Of a DNA stretch of 64,000 nucleotides, positions 63,752 through 64,000 are shown one piece after another. The stretch is from G958296245 sp965262055. GTDB taxonomy: Bacteria > Chloroflexota > Dehalococcoidia > Lucifugimonadales > G958296245. The notes under the pieces were generated by a model. The model made no database searches, was not told the origin of the DNA, and saw only the letters and a list, made by a program, of their open reading frames with translations. Positions within the stretch are counted from its first letter, which is position 1; each line of letters begins with the position of its first letter. The stretch covers positions 1 through 64,000 of the forward strand of contig CBDHEI010000001.1 of NCBI GenBank assembly GCA_965262055.1. The letters are read 5' to 3'. The translations under genes were made by a program, and so were the position numbers.

Positions 63752-64000
63752 GTGCGCCCGGCCGTAGCCCTCCACGACTTCGACGACCTCCAGGAAGAGT
63801 GGGACCGGTTCCTCCCGTTCTGCCACACCAATACCGTCTTCGTAACTCCCCCGTGGCAGAGGACGTGGTGGAATAGCTTCGGACAAGCCTCCCAGCTGCG
63901 GCTGCTGTCCGTGAGAAGTGACGGTTCCCTCATCGGAATCGCGCCCCTCCGTGAGACCGGCGGCGTTCTCCACTTCATCGGAGACACCGACCTATGCGAC
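63752..64000 (+). CDS. N-terminal part of a CelD/FemAB-type GNAT acetyltransferase
   Basis: An 83-codon open frame running off the window. VRPAVALHDFDDLQEEWDRF is followed by NTVFVTPPWQRTWWNSFGQA, and then LRLLSVRSDGSLIGIAPLRE and LHFIGDTDLCD, a pattern typical of CelD/BcsL and FemAB-like acyltransferases (often involved in polysaccharide or cell-wall modification). GTG 63752 starts one base after the folE stop (TGA-G-GTG). The catalytic domain lies beyond the window. Confidence 0.75.
   Translation, partial: MRPAVALHDFDDLQEEWDRFLPFCHTNTVFVTPPWQRTWWNSFGQASQLRLLSVRSDGSLIGIAPLRETGGVLHFIGDTDLCD

Overview
The window is GC-rich bacterial DNA in which chromosomal housekeeping genes alternate with mobile-element-rich accessory stretches. 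Several traits fit a Chloroflexota (Dehalococcoidia / SAR202-like) genome: an oligopeptide-binding lipoprotein with Val-Pro-Val-Glu-Lys-type repeats after its lipobox, a plant-type leucine-rich-repeat lipoprotein, a long-form serine hydroxymethyltransferase, and a VLRF1-type release-factor homologue. This assignment is an inference from gene content, not from a marker gene. The assembly itself may be damaged: a 54-base G homopolymer lies inside a gene relic at 10946-10999.

Layout. 1-5000: accessory region with a coiled-coil gene fragment, a degenerate tandem-repeat field, a protein with four tandem Cro/C1-type helix-turn-helix domains behind a leader peptide and terminator, a TPR protein and a small HTH protein; a related palindromic DNA element recurs around these genes. 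5025-10349: a membrane protein and a 1234-residue LRR lipoprotein carrying three near-identical DNA blocks. 10422-12634: gene relics, REP-like palindromes, a retropepsin-like protease with a coupled partner, dispersed repeats and a tRNA-like 3' end. About 12.6-20.2 kb: an integrative element next to tRNA-Gln(UUG), with a tyrosine integrase, an overlapping hypothetical gene, an AlpA-like regulator, a TOPRIM/P-loop primase-helicase that looks truncated, and a train of tiny ATGA-coupled genes including two small zinc-finger proteins. 20.45-29.39 kb: an insertion-sequence cluster (two IS1380-family copies, a nested IS5-family copy, an IS256-family copy) around the dead 5' end of a sulfatase paralogue and a frameshifted helicase IV/nuclease gene.

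29.5-56.2 kb is mostly intact chromosome: sulfatase and thiolase, a peptide-binding lipoprotein, an NAD-epimerase, a heterodimeric ABC exporter with one degenerate ATPase site, CrcB, FtsZ with a small upstream partner, an SDR, a VLRF1-like peptidyl-tRNA hydrolase, a cupin, an acetamidase, a HIT protein, a 2-hydroxyacid dehydrogenase, and a nitrogen-assimilation block (gltD, gltB and two different type I glutamine synthetases) followed by divergent rnc. 56.4-58.6 kb is a nitroreductase gene split by a third IS1380-family copy; removing the IS and one 4-bp duplication restores the frame. 58.9-60.5 kb holds a two-gene unit, a HEPN-like protein and an HExxH metallopeptidase, the best candidate here for an undescribed toxin or defence module. 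The window ends with glyA, a gutted acetyltransferase gene that still has its leader ORF and terminator, folE, and the start of a FemAB/CelD-type acetyltransferase.

No CRISPR array, rRNA operon or recognisable replication origin was seen.
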